A stretch of 44,872 nucleotides of DNA. Origin: Methylobacterium trifolii. Its GTDB lineage: Bacteria > Pseudomonadota > Alphaproteobacteria > Rhizobiales > Beijerinckiaceae. The stretch covers positions 1-44,872 of the forward strand of contig NZ_BPRB01000120.1 in the NCBI RefSeq assembly GCF_022179685.1. The letters are read 5' to 3'. This document shows, piece after piece, positions 33,723 through 43,195 of the stretch; the first letter of the stretch is position 1; the number at the start of each line of letters is the position of its first letter. The position numbers and the translations under genes were made by a program. The notes below the pieces were generated by a model, which saw nothing but the letters and a program-made list of their open reading frames with translations, ran no database searches and was not told the DNA's origin.

Positions 33723-36053
33723 ATGGCGGCTGACGACACGACGGCGACGGTGCAGGCCAAGATCGAGCGAGCGGCGCTGGCCCACGGATTCCAGGACGCC
33801 GACGAGGTGCTGCCGCCCTACCACATCGAGGCGCAGACCTCCCTGGTGGACCGCCCTTTGCGATCCCTGAAGTTCGGCGAGGCCTTCGCCGTGCTGGATT
33901 CCTTCGGCGACATCGGCGTGCTGCCGGGGCCCGAGGGGCTCTACTTCCAGGACACGCGGTACCTCTCGCGGCTGGAGTTCACCGTGGAGGGCCAGCGCCC
34001 GTTGATGCTCTCCTCCGTGATGCAGGACGACAACGGCGCGCTCAGCGTCGACATGACGACGCCCGACATCCGCATCGACGCCCACGACGAAACCTCGATC
34101 CCCCGCGAGGTCATCGCCATCGAGCGCACCAAATTCCTGTTCCGCGGCGCCTGCTACGACCGGATCGGCCTGCGCTCCTACGATTCGCGCCACCGCAACC
34201 TGCGCATCGTCGTCAGCTTCGATGCCGATTACCGCGACCTGTTCGAGGTGCGCGGCACCGACCGTACGAACCGTGGCAAGCGCTCGGTCCAGGTCGCGAG
34301 CGACCGCGAGGTCCAGTTCCGCTACGTCGGCCTCGACGAGGTGGTGCGCACCACCGCCCTGCATTTCGGACCGAAGCCGAGCCTGATCGAGCCGGGCCGG
34401 GTCGAGTTCTCGGTGTCGCTCGCGCCGGAGGGCCGGGCCTCGCTCTTCATCCGCGTGGTCTGCGAATCGCACAAGGCGTTCACCAGCGCGCCCTCCGCCG
34501 AGCGCATCGGCGAGCATGCCGCGGCCGGCCTGTCGCACGCCTCCGGCAGCACGCCCGTGCGCCCGCCCAAGGATCTGCCCGAGGGCAACGTCTTCGCCCG
34601 CGCCTACCGCGACGCCCGGCGCGACCTGCGCCAGCTCACCGCCGGCATCACCACGATCATCTCGTCGAACGACCAGTTCAACGAGGCCCTGTGCCGCTCC
34701 ACCGCCGACCTCTACATGCTGGCCACCCGCACGCCGGAGGGCATCTACCCCTTCGCCGGCATCCCCTGGTACTCCACGGTGTTCGGGCGCGACGGCATCA
34801 TCACCGCGATGATGGCCCTGTGGATCGACCCGAACTTCGCCAAGGGCGTCCTGCGCTACCTCGCCTCGACCCAGGCCAAGGCCGTCGACCCCGCCGCCGA
34901 CGCCCAGCCCGGCAAGGTGCTGCACGAGACACGGCGCGGCGAGATGGCGATGCTCGGCGAGGTGCCGTTCCGGCACTATTACGGCACCATCGACGGCACG
35001 CCGCTCTTCGTGATGCTGGCCTGGGAATACTATTCCGTCACCGGCGACCGGGAGACCATCGCCCGCATCTGGCCGGCACTCGAACTCGCCCTCGCCTGGA
35101 TGAACGATTACGGCGACCGGGACGGGGACGGCTTCGTCGAGTACGCCCGCGACACCGACAAGGGCCTGGAGAACCAGGGCTGGAAGGACAGCCACGATTC
35201 GATCTTCCACGCGGACGGGCAACTGGCCAAGGGCCCGATCGCTCTCTGCGAGGTTCAGGGCTACGTGTATGCGGCCAAGAACGGCATGGCCAAGCTCGCC
35301 GCCATGCTCGGCCACGACGCCCTGGCGGAGACCCTGACCAACCAGGCTCGGTCCTTGCGCGAACAATTCGACGCGGCGTTCTGGAACGAGGAGATCGGCA
35401 CCTACGCCCTGGCGCTGGACGGCGCGAAGAAGCAGTGCGCCGTGCGCTCGTCCAACGCAGGACATGCCCTGTTCACCGGCATCGCCTTGCCGGAGCGGGC
35501 GGCCCGCGTCGCCGAGACCCTGCTGTCGAAGGACGGGTTCAACGGCTGGGGCGTGCGCACGATCGCCCGCGGCGAGGCCCGCTACAACCCGATGTCCTAC
35601 CACAACGGCTCGATCTGGCCGCACGACAACGCGCTGATCGCCATGGGGCTCGCCCGCTACGACCTCAAGGCCGAGGCCGCCCGCATCTTCCAGGGCATGT
35701 TCGAGACCGCCCTCTACCAGGACCAGAAGCGGCTGCCGGAGCTGTTCTGCGGCTTCATGCGGCGGCGCCAGCGCGGGCCGGTCTCCTACCCGGTGGCGTG
35801 CAGCCCGCAGGCCTGGGCGGCGGCCGCGCCCTTCGCCTTCCTGGCCGCCTGCCTCGGCCTCGAACTCGACCACGGCCGCAACCGGGTCCGGTTCCGCAAT
35901 CCGGTTCTGCCGGCGTTCCTCGACGGGGTCACGATCTTCAACGTGAAGCTCGGCGGCTCGCACCTCGACCTGCGCTTCCAGCGCCACGACGACGACGTCA
36001 CCGTCAGCGTGCTGCGGCGCAGGGGCGACGCGCAGGTGGCGACGGTGCGATAA
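33723..36053 (+). CDS. Amylo-alpha-1,6-glucosidase-like glycogen debranching enzyme
   Basis: 776 residues. An N-terminal GDE_N-type domain (about 55-270; [22 protein letters not shown] is characteristic) precedes a C-terminal (alpha/alpha)6 glucosidase domain (about 310-720). The latter carries [43 protein letters not shown] and [18 protein letters not shown]. It would cleave alpha-1,6 branches of glycogen-like glucans, or act on a related polymer. No other glycogen gene is present. The 35-base gap to dapE suggests possible readthrough. Location in the cytoplasm is expected (no signal peptide). Confidence 0.92.
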   Translation: MAADDTTATVQAKIERAALAHGFQDADEVLPPYHIEAQTSLVDRPLRSLKFGEAFAVLDSFGDIGVLPGPEGLYFQDTRYLSRLEFTVEGQRPLMLSSVMQDDNGALSVDMTTPDIRIDAHDETSIPREVIAIERTKFLFRGACYDRIGLRSYDSRHRNLRIVVSFDADYRDLFEVRGTDRTNRGKRSVQVASDREVQFRYVGLDEVVRTTALHFGPKPSLIEPGRVEFSVSLAPEGRASLFIRVVCESHKAFTSAPSAERIGEHAAAGLSHASGSTPVRPPKDLPEGNVFARAYRDARRDLRQLTAGITTIISSNDQFNEALCRSTADLYMLATRTPEGIYPFAGIPWYSTVFGRDGIITAMMALWIDPNFAKGVLRYLASTQAKAVDPAADAQPGKVLHETRRGEMAMLGEVPFRHYYGTIDGTPLFVMLAWEYYSVTGDRETIARIWPALELALAWMNDYGDRDGDGFVEYARDTDKGLENQGWKDSHDSIFHADGQLAKGPIALCEVQGYVYAAKNGMAKLAAMLGHDALAETLTNQARSLREQFDAAFWNEEIGTYALALDGAKKQCAVRSSNAGHALFTGIALPERAARVAETLLSKDGFNGWGVRTIARGEARYNPMSYHNGSIWPHDNALIAMGLARYDLKAEAARIFQGMFETALYQDQKRLPELFCGFMRRRQRGPVSYPVACSPQAWAAAAPFAFLAACLGLELDHGRNRVRFRNPVLPAFLDGVTIFNVKLGGSHLDLRFQRHDDDVTVSVLRRRGDAQVATVR

Positions 36054-36087
36054 CCCCGACCCACAGATCGCTCGATCGGGACGACGC

Positions 36088-37254
36088 GTGCATCCGGAAA
36101 CCTCTCCCTTGAGCCTCGCGCAGGCCCTGATCCGCTGCCCTTCGGTGACACCCGAGGAGGGCGGCGCCCTCGCGCTGCTCGACGCCATCCTCTCGGCGGC
36201 GGGTTTCTGGGTGGAGCGCCCGGTCTTCTCGGAGCCCGGCGAGCCCGACATCGAGAACCTCTACGCCCGCATCGGGTCGGGAGCGCCCTGCCTGCTGTTT
36301 GCCGGCCATACCGACGTGGTGCCGCCCGGCGACGCGGCCGCCTGGACGCACGGCCCCTTCGCGGGGGAGGTCGCGGACGGAATGCTCTACGGGCGCGGGG
36401 CGGCCGACATGAAGGGCGGCATCGCCTGCATGCTCGCCGCCGCCCTGGCCTTCCTCAAGGCGCGCGGACCGGACTTTCCCGGCTCGATCGCCTTCCTCAT
36501 CACCGGCGACGAGGAGGGCCCGGCCGTCAACGGCACGGTCAAGCTCCTCGACTGGGCGCGGGCGCGGGGCGAGCGCTTCGACCATTGCCTGCTGGGCGAG
36601 CCCACCAACCCGAGCCGCCTCGGGGAGATGATCAAGATCGGCCGGCGCGGGTCGCTGACCGGTCGGCTGACCGTGCACGGACGCCAGGGCCACGTCGCCT
36701 ACCCGCACCGGGCCGAGAACCCGATCCCGGGGATGCTGCGCCTCGCATCGAGCCTGATCGCCGACCCGATCGACGGGGGCACCCGGCACTTCGATGCCTC
36801 GAACCTCGAATTCACCACGCTCGACGTCGGCAACGCCGCCACCAACGTGATCCCGGCCGATGCGCGCGCCGTGTTCAACGTCCGCTTCAACGAGGGCTGG
36901 ACGGCGCAGACGCTGGGCGATGAGATCCGCCGTCGCCTGGACGTCGCGGCCGGCAACGCCATCCGCTTCACCCTCGACCTCCAGCCCTCCAATTCCCCCG
37001 CCTTCCTGACCCGGCCCGACGCCTTCGTCGACCTGGTGGCCCAGGCCGTCGAGGCCGAGACGGGCCTGCGCCCGGCGCTCTCGACAACGGGGGGCACCTC
37101 GGACGCACGCTTCATCAAGGATGCCTGCCCGGTCATCGAGTTCGGGCTGGTCGGGGAGACGATGCACCAGACCGACGAATGCGTGGCGGTGGCCGACCTG
37201 GAGCGGCTCACCGCGATCTACGGGCTGGTGCTGGAGCGCTATTTTTTCGGGTAG
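36088..37254 (+). CDS. dapE: Succinyl-diaminopimelate desuccinylase
   Basis: 388 residues. Di-zinc M20 peptidase-family enzyme that removes succinate in lysine and meso-diaminopimelate synthesis for peptidoglycan. Metal ligands and catalytic Glu: H74 ([11 protein letters not shown]), D107 ([10 protein letters not shown]), E142/E143 (TGDEEGP). Substrate residues are in [14 protein letters not shown] and the C-terminal MHQTDECV. The start is GTG 36088. It overlaps the convergent truA by 16 bases at the 3' end. Confidence 0.96.
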   Translation: MHPETSPLSLAQALIRCPSVTPEEGGALALLDAILSAAGFWVERPVFSEPGEPDIENLYARIGSGAPCLLFAGHTDVVPPGDAAAWTHGPFAGEVADGMLYGRGAADMKGGIACMLAAALAFLKARGPDFPGSIAFLITGDEEGPAVNGTVKLLDWARARGERFDHCLLGEPTNPSRLGEMIKIGRRGSLTGRLTVHGRQGHVAYPHRAENPIPGMLRLASSLIADPIDGGTRHFDASNLEFTTLDVGNAATNVIPADARAVFNVRFNEGWTAQTLGDEIRRRLDVAAGNAIRFTLDLQPSNSPAFLTRPDAFVDLVAQAVEAETGLRPALSTTGGTSDARFIKDACPVIEFGLVGETMHQTDECVAVADLERLTAIYGLVLERYFFG

Positions 37255-37997
37255 TCCACCCCGACGAAGGTCAGCCCGCAGGCCGGCGCCAGAGGGCCGC
37301 AGCGGGTCTTCACCTTTGAGGCCAGGATGTCGGCCACGTCGTCGGCGCTGAGGCGACCCGAACCGGCCAGCATCAGCGTGCCCACCATCGCCCGGACCTG
37401 ATGGTGCAGGAACGAGCGGGCGCTGGCCGCCACCACGATCTCGTCGAAGAAGCCGAACCGCTCGCGCGCCACGTCGAGTCGGTCGAGGGTGCGCATCGGG
37501 CTCTTGGCTTGGCACTCGGCGGCGCGAAAGGCCGTGAAGTCATGGTGGCCGAGCAGGCGTCGGGCGGCGGCGTGCATCAGGACCGGATCGAGCGCCCAGG
37601 GCACCTGCCAGACCCGGCCGCGGGTGAGCGCCGTGGGGCTGCGCCGGTCGAGGATGCGGTAGCGGTAGTGCCGCCGGAGCGCAGAATGGCGCGCGTCGAA
37701 GTCCTCGGCGACGATCTCGGCAGCCAGCACCGAGACGGGCTGCGGATGCAGGTGGGCGTTGAGGGCGTCGCGCACCGTGTCCGTGCGCCAATCCCGCGCG
37801 AGGTCGAGATGGGCGACCTGATGGGTGGCGTGCACCCCGGCATCGGTGCGCCCGGCGCAGGTGAGACGGGCGGCCTCGCCGGAGAAGCGTGTCACCGCCG
37901 CCTCGATCGCCCCTTGCACGGTCGGCGCGTCCGGCTGGCGCTGCCACCCGCGGTAGGGAGAACCGTCGTACTCGATGACGAGCTTGTAGCGGGGCAT
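37239..37997 (-). CDS. truA: tRNA pseudouridine synthase A
   Basis: 252 residues. Isomerises uridines 38-40 in the anticodon stem of many tRNAs. The catalytic Asp is D52 in [23 protein letters not shown] and the [15 protein letters not shown] block are also diagnostic. The ATG at 37997 gives the standard length; the longer in-frame region is fmt overlap in another frame. It follows fmt by 28 bases on the same strand, as usual in alphaproteobacteria (def-fmt-truA). Its 3' end overlaps dapE by 16 bases. Confidence 0.96.
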   Translation of the reverse strand: MPRYKLVIEYDGSPYRGWQRQPDAPTVQGAIEAAVTRFSGEAARLTCAGRTDAGVHATHQVAHLDLARDWRTDTVRDALNAHLHPQPVSVLAAEIVAEDFDARHSALRRHYRYRILDRRSPTALTRGRVWQVPWALDPVLMHAAARRLLGHHDFTAFRAAECQAKSPMRTLDRLDVARERFGFFDEIVVAASARSFLHHQVRAMVGTLMLAGSGRLSADDVADILASKVKTRCGPLAPACGLTFVGVDYPKK

Positions 37998-38025
37998 CAG
38001 CGGGAGCCGGCCGCGCGGGCGGCGC

Positions 38026-38955
38026 TCACGACAGGCGCGCGCCGGGCACGAGCCGCGCCCCGCGCAAGAATTCAGGGCCACCGAGGCTGCCGCCCTTGCC
38101 CGCCCGGCGCAGGTCCAGCAGGCGCACTGCACCCGTTCCGCAGGCGACCGTGCCGTCGGCATCCAGAAGCGTGCCCGGCACGCCCGAGCCTTCCGCGGCC
38201 TCGGCCCGCAGCAGCTTCACCCGCTCCGTGCCCTTGCCGAGGTCGACCTCGAAGAAGGCGCCGGGAAAGGGGGAGAGGCCGTTGACATGGCGGGCGACCT
38301 CCGGCCCGGAGCGCGACCAGTCGATGCGCGCCTCCGCGTTGCCGATCTTGTGAGCATAGACCACGCCGGCCTCGGCCTGCGGCGTGAAGGCGAGGGTGCC
38401 GCGCTCCAGCTCTGCCAGGGCTCGGCCCATCAGCTCGGCGCCGGCCGGCATCAGCGCGTCGTGGAGTTCACCCGCCGTCATTCCGGAGGAGATCGGCACG
38501 CGCGCCTCCAGCGCCACCGGCCCGGTGTCGAGCCCGGCCTCCATGCGCATCACGCCGACACCGCTCGCCGTGTCGCCCGCCATCACCGCCCGCTGGATCG
38601 GCGCGGCCCCACGCCAGCGCGGCAGCAGGGAGCCGTGCAGATTGAGACAGCCGTGCCGCGGCAGGTCGAGGATCGCCTGCGGGAGCAGCATCCCGTAGGC
38701 GACGACCACCGCCACGTCCGCCCCGTGGCTGGCGAAGGTCTCGGCGGCCTCGGGCGTGCGGAGCGTGGCCGGCGTCAGCACCGGCAGCCCGAGGCTGTCG
38801 GCCAGGGCGTGCACGGGGGAGGGGCGCAGCCCCATGCCGCGACCGGCGCGGGCCGGGGCACGGGTGTAGACGGCCGCGATCGCGTGCCCGTCCCGCGCGA
38901 CGCGCGCGAGCGTCGGCACCGCGAAATCGGGCGTGCCCATGAAGACGACGCGCAT
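38026..38955 (-). CDS. fmt: Methionyl-tRNA formyltransferase
   Basis: 309 residues. Formylates initiator Met-tRNA using 10-formyl-tetrahydrofolate. Catalytic N105, H107 and D143 sit in [19 protein letters not shown] and MEAGLDTGP. The C-terminal tRNA-binding domain (about 205-309) follows. Length is normal. The usual upstream partner def (peptide deformylase) is not between 38956 and 39254, so the def-fmt pairing is broken at this locus. Confidence 0.96.
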   Translation of the reverse strand: MRVVFMGTPDFAVPTLARVARDGHAIAAVYTRAPARAGRGMGLRPSPVHALADSLGLPVLTPATLRTPEAAETFASHGADVAVVVAYGMLLPQAILDLPRHGCLNLHGSLLPRWRGAAPIQRAVMAGDTASGVGVMRMEAGLDTGPVALEARVPISSGMTAGELHDALMPAGAELMGRALAELERGTLAFTPQAEAGVVYAHKIGNAEARIDWSRSGPEVARHVNGLSPFPGAFFEVDLGKGTERVKLLRAEAAEGSGVPGTLLDADGTVACGTGAVRLLDLRRAGKGGSLGGPEFLRGARLVPGARLS

Positions 38956-39254
38956 GGCATTCCCTCGAAGCGCTCCCGGCCGAAGCGGATGCCGGTTCGG
39001 CGTCAGGCAGCGCGTATAACCGACGACTTGGAGCTATGCCCGATGGCGACGTGCACGGTCCACGACTCGTGGCAACGTGTGGCGCTTTCGACCCGCGCGG
39101 TCGTGGACCGCGCCCGTTCTCATGGAGGCGTCCACGCTTGAGACGGTAGGCCAAGGCGACGCAGATCGCACCGTATCCCCGTGAGGGCGCGGTCCGGATG
39201 CCGCCGGACCACAGGAGCAGGTCGCCTCCGTCCGGGGGAGATCACGCGCAGTCC
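38956..39254. other. Intergenic region with an inverted repeat
   Basis: About 300 bases. CGGTCCACGAC (39056-39066) and GTCGTGGACCG (39100-39110) are exact complements 33 bases apart. Promoter for fmt expected here on the minus strand; not identified. A 32-codon frame from 39044 has GGAG upstream but no recognisable product. Confidence 0.4.
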
Positions 39255-41309
39255 TCAATCACCTCCACCGGTGAGGACGAGGCGAAGGGAGCGGGCGAGT
39301 TCGTCACGGCGGTAGGGCTTGTTCAGGACCGGAAGTTCGCCGCGGCCGATGACCTGCCCCTCGTCGAGGTTGGCCACGTAGCCGGAGGTGAGCAGGACCT
39401 TGAGGCCCGGCCGCAGGCGCTGCGCCTCCGTCGCAAGTTGGGACCCGTTCATCCCGCCCGGCATCACCACGTCGGAAAACAGGATGTCGATGCGTTCGAC
39501 GCCCCTGAGGTGTTCGAGGGCGTCGGACGCGTTGCGCGCCACGACGACCTTGTAGCGCAGCTCTTCCAGGCTCTCGACGGCCATGGCCAACACCTGCTCG
39601 TCGTCCTCGACCAGCAGCACGGTGTCTCCGTCGACCGCGCGACGCAGGGGCAAGGGGCCGCCCGTGCCCGTCCCCGATTCCTGGCCGGCGGGATCGGAGG
39701 AACGCGGGAAGTACAACCGGAACGCGGTTCCGGTCCCGACGTCCGATTCGATGCCGACGAAGCCCTTGGCGCTCCGGGTGAAGCCGTAGACCTGGCTGAG
39801 ACCGAGGCCGGTCCCCTTGCCGACCTCCTTGGTGGTGAAGAACGGCTCGAACACCCGCGCCAGCACCTCCGGGGCGATGCCGGAACCGGTGTCGGCGACC
39901 GAGATCACGACGTAGTCGCCCGGCGGGACGCCCTTGTCGGCGACCGCCGCGGTATCGAGGCGGACGTTTCGGCTGCGCACGGAGATGCGCTCCTCTCGGT
40001 CGCCGCCTTCCATCGCATCGCGTGCGTTGACGATGAGGTTGAGCACGGCCGCCTCGAATTGGGCGGGGTCGATCCGGATCGGGTCGAGGGCCGGGTCGAG
40101 GTCGAAGGCCAGGTCGATGGCGCCACCGGCCGCCCGCTCGCCCAGCGGCTTGAAGTCGAGGAGCAGCCGGTTCGGGTTCAGGGTCTGCGGCCGCAGCATC
40201 TGCCGCCGCGAGAAGGCGAGCAGTTGTTGGGTCAGCTGCTCGCCGCGGCGGGCGGCATTCATCGCTGCCTCGGCCAGTCGCTTGACCCGATCGACGTTGT
40301 CCGGCTTGCGGATCATCATGTCGAGGCCGCCGACGATGACCGTGAGCAGGTTGTTGAAGTCGTGCGCCACGCCCCCGGTCAACTGCCCGATGGCCTCCAT
40401 CTTCTGGGCCTGGCGCAACGCGTCTTCGGTAATGCGCTGGTCGGTCCTGTCGAGAAGGACGCCAGCCATGCGCACCGGTCTGCCGTCGCCGCAATATTCG
40501 GCCCGGCCCTTGGCGGCGACCCACCGGATCGCACCGTCCCGGCGCCGGATGCGGCATTCGACGTCGAGCACGCCGGTGCCCACCGCCGCCGCGAACGCCT
40601 CCTCGACCTGCGGGCGATCCTCCGGGATCACGTGAGAGAGGAACAACGACATCCCCCAGACCGCGACCGGCTCGTCGTAGCCGAAGATCGCATCGTGCTG
40701 GCCCGAGCGACGTACCGTGTCGTGCACGAGGTCGAGGTCCCAAGACCCCATGCCAGCCGAATCGAGGGCGAACGCGAGGGTCTCGCGGGCGGCCTCGACC
40801 TCGCGGGTGCGCTCCTCGACGCGGCGCTCCAGGGTCTCGTTGACGACCCTGAGACGCTCCTGGGCCTGCTCGCGTTCGACGATGTGCCCGCGTGCCTGGT
40901 ATTGGCGGCGGCGCACCCGCAGGGCCGAGGCGACTGCGCTGGTCAGTGTCTCGGCATTGATCGGTCGCTCCAGCAGCACGACGTTCCCGAGCCGCTCGAT
41001 GGTTGCGGCCGCGCGCGGGGTGCGCGGCCCGGCCTGGCGTGTGGCCAGCAGCACGAAGGGGAAGTCCGACCACGGCGGCTGTCCGGCCAATAGGTCGTCC
41101 AGGTCAGCCGGGTCGATGTCGGCCAGGGCCTCCTCGGTGACGATCGAGGCGCCGGCCGGTCCCCGGAGGCCGTCGACCCAGGCCCGGCCGTCGGCGCATC
41201 GGGTGACCGCAGTGCCGGATTTGGCGAGCAACTGCTCGATCACGATGGCGTCGCGTCCGCGCGGCGCCAGGATCAGGACGCGGTTCTCGTCCTCCGTCGT
41301 CACGCTCAC
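39255..41309 (-). CDS. Hybrid histidine kinase with two receiver domains
   Basis: 684 residues. Residues 8-130 form a receiver-like domain in which the acceptor Asp position reads SIVTEEALAD (Glu), and the switch Lys is Arg (LLERPI), so it appears degenerate. A coiled coil (about 140-175) is followed by a PAS domain (about 176-292). HisKA follows with H316 in GGVAHDFNNLL. The HATPase has N429 (NLIVNARDAM), DTGSGI and GKGTGLGLS. A C-terminal intact receiver carries D613 (ILFSDVVMP) and K-containing LNKPYRRDEL. The start is GTG 41309, overlapping the kaiC stop (GTGA). It likely reads the KaiC state; output would be phosphotransfer to an unlinked partner. Confidence 0.9.
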   Translation of the reverse strand: MSVTTEDENRVLILAPRGRDAIVIEQLLAKSGTAVTRCADGRAWVDGLRGPAGASIVTEEALADIDPADLDDLLAGQPPWSDFPFVLLATRQAGPRTPRAAATIERLGNVVLLERPINAETLTSAVASALRVRRRQYQARGHIVEREQAQERLRVVNETLERRVEERTREVEAARETLAFALDSAGMGSWDLDLVHDTVRRSGQHDAIFGYDEPVAVWGMSLFLSHVIPEDRPQVEEAFAAAVGTGVLDVECRIRRRDGAIRWVAAKGRAEYCGDGRPVRMAGVLLDRTDQRITEDALRQAQKMEAIGQLTGGVAHDFNNLLTVIVGGLDMMIRKPDNVDRVKRLAEAAMNAARRGEQLTQQLLAFSRRQMLRPQTLNPNRLLLDFKPLGERAAGGAIDLAFDLDPALDPIRIDPAQFEAAVLNLIVNARDAMEGGDREERISVRSRNVRLDTAAVADKGVPPGDYVVISVADTGSGIAPEVLARVFEPFFTTKEVGKGTGLGLSQVYGFTRSAKGFVGIESDVGTGTAFRLYFPRSSDPAGQESGTGTGGPLPLRRAVDGDTVLLVEDDEQVLAMAVESLEELRYKVVVARNASDALEHLRGVERIDILFSDVVMPGGMNGSQLATEAQRLRPGLKVLLTSGYVANLDEGQVIGRGELPVLNKPYRRDELARSLRLVLTGGGD

Positions 41310-42817
41310 GTCGCGGATTCCGGGGCGGCCCCTTCGAGCATCGCCATCTCGCCAGCATACGAGGGAAGCCCGCTGAGCACGCCCTGGAAGTCGGCGAGTG
41401 CCGGCCCGACCTGGAGGCCGGTCGACGACAGCTTCATCTCGCGAATGGTGCGCTCGTGCGCGTTGACGCGACTTTTGACCACCGAGATTGCCGAGCGGAC
41501 CTCGCCCTTCGCCTCGAAGTACCGGAACAGCAGGATGCAGTCGCTGAGGTAGCTCAGGTCGATGTCGGTCCGCACGTCGCCGATCACCCCGTGCTGGCCG
41601 AGGACGAGGAGGGTCGTGACGCCCTTCTGGTTCAGATAGGTCAGCAGTTCGTGCATCTGCAGGATGAGATACTGCTCTCCGGGCATTGCATGGATGTACG
41701 CGTTCAGGCTGTCCAGGACGACGAAGGTCGAACCGTGGTCCTCGACGGCCTCGCGGACCCGGCAGGCGAACTCGCCGGGAGCGAGTTCGGCCGGGTTCAC
41801 CGGCAGGATGGTCAGCGCGCCGCTCTCGATGTGCGGCCGCAGGTCCATGCCGAGCATGGCCGACCGCGCCAGCAAGGTCGCGAGCCCCTCGTCGAAGAGG
41901 AAGTACGTCGCCTTCTCGCCCCGATCCAACGCCGCGAGCATGCAGCGGACCGCGGTCGTGGTCTTGCCCACGCCGGAGGGACCGAGGAGCAGCGTGTTGG
42001 TGCCCGAGACCAGGCCGCCGCCGAGCAGGAGGTCGAGTTCGGTCGAGCCCGTGGACCCGGTGGTGGGATCGAACGCGGCATGATGCTCGCCCGCGATCAG
42101 GCTCGGGAAGAGCCTGATGCCGCCGGTATCGAGGTTGAAATCGTGGAAACCGCCCCGGACCTTGACGCCGCGCATCTTGAGGACGCGCAACCGCCGCCGC
42201 TCGGCCCCGAACGCGCGCGTGTTCTGCTCCAATACGATCACGCCGTGCGCGATGCTGTGGAGCTGGACGTCGGCCGTGCCGTCGTCGAGCATCAGGACTG
42301 TGCACTTGCGGGCGGTGAAGAACTGCTTGAGGGCCAGGATCTGGCGGCGGTACCGCAACGGGTTCTGCGCCAGGAGCCGGAGTTCGGAGAGGCTGTCGAA
42401 CACGACGCGGGTTGGCTTCAGGGCGTCGACGCGCTCCATGACCTCCCGCACCGTCTCGCCGAGTTCGACCTCCGACGGGTGCAGGATCGACTGCTCGCTC
42501 TCGGGGTCGAGGCCGAGTTCGCTGACGAGTTCGTAGACCTCGATCCCGTCGAGGGACCAGCCGTGAGAGGCCGCCGACGCCTTGAGCTCGACGGCGCTCT
42601 CCGACAGCGTGACGTAGAGGCCCTTCTCACCCCGGCCGGCGCCTTCGAGCAGGAACTGGAGCGACAGCGTGGTCTTGCCGGTCCCGGGCGTGCCTTCCAG
42701 CAGGAACAGGCGTTTCGCCATGAGACCGCCGGCCAGCACGTCGTCCAGGCCGGCGATGCCGGTCGATACGGTGGTTCCGGCAACGGGGACGACACGCGAC
42801 TGGGTCTTGGGGGACAT
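41306..42817 (-). CDS. kaiC: KaiC-like double ATPase
   Basis: 503 residues, two RecA-like domains (CI about 15-245, CII about 255-500). Walker A motifs are GTPGTGKTT (42-50) and GPSGVGKTT (279-287); Walker B strands end VVFDSLS and FVVLDSLN. In CI the catalytic pair region is LSESAVEL, in CII FLFDEGLATLL. The cyanobacterial phosphosites S431/T432 fall at S422/Y423 by alignment of DLSYLSDCILL with ISTITDTIILL: the Ser is kept, the Thr is Tyr. No kaiA or kaiB is near. Overlap with the downstream kinase start by four bases implies coupled translation. MPF at 42841 is an alternative start. A timing or light/redox role is inferred from family. Confidence 0.92.
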   Translation of the reverse strand: MSPKTQSRVVPVAGTTVSTGIAGLDDVLAGGLMAKRLFLLEGTPGTGKTTLSLQFLLEGAGRGEKGLYVTLSESAVELKASAASHGWSLDGIEVYELVSELGLDPESEQSILHPSEVELGETVREVMERVDALKPTRVVFDSLSELRLLAQNPLRYRRQILALKQFFTARKCTVLMLDDGTADVQLHSIAHGVIVLEQNTRAFGAERRRLRVLKMRGVKVRGGFHDFNLDTGGIRLFPSLIAGEHHAAFDPTTGSTGSTELDLLLGGGLVSGTNTLLLGPSGVGKTTTAVRCMLAALDRGEKATYFLFDEGLATLLARSAMLGMDLRPHIESGALTILPVNPAELAPGEFACRVREAVEDHGSTFVVLDSLNAYIHAMPGEQYLILQMHELLTYLNQKGVTTLLVLGQHGVIGDVRTDIDLSYLSDCILLFRYFEAKGEVRSAISVVKSRVNAHERTIREMKLSSTGLQVGPALADFQGVLSGLPSYAGEMAMLEGAAPESAT

Positions 42818-43195
42818 GGCTACCACGGTACGAAAGGGCATCCGGCAACCGTCCAAGCTGGAAGACGGCCAAGGGCTCCTCGGGAAAAGTTCGTCAGCCT
42901 TCAACGCCGCACGATCCGATAAGTCTCCGCGGACCCGGAGGATAAACGGCCAAGCGCCACACGGTTGCCAGGTGCCGGCGGCTGGTGCGCCGGCTGCAAG
43001 GCGACCTCCAGGCATTCGGACAAGGGAGGCGAGGTTGCACGCACCAGAGCGTATCCGTCCGTATCGTGAGAACGGCTACGAACGCGCGGCCTTGGAACCG
43101 GTTACCCACGCTTTTCGCTGCGGCTTAATCCCGATGCCCGCAACAATATCGGGCGGCCAAGATTGTCCCTACGCCGTCAGGGACCGCGTGCTTCC
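42818..43195. other. Divergent region between kaiC and DUF2252 gene
   Basis: 378 bases. It must contain both promoters. A GGAACCGGTTACC palindrome-like sequence occurs at about 43095, but no EcfG -10 element at the expected distance, so it was not called. No gene visible. Confidence 0.4.

Noticed and set aside
39044-39142. 32-codon frame after fmt with GGAG upstream
   Set aside because: Very short, overlaps an inverted repeat, no recognisable product.
43093-43120. EcfG-type promoter before the DUF2252 gene
   Set aside because: GGAAC is present but no CGTT-like element occurs 16-17 bases later.
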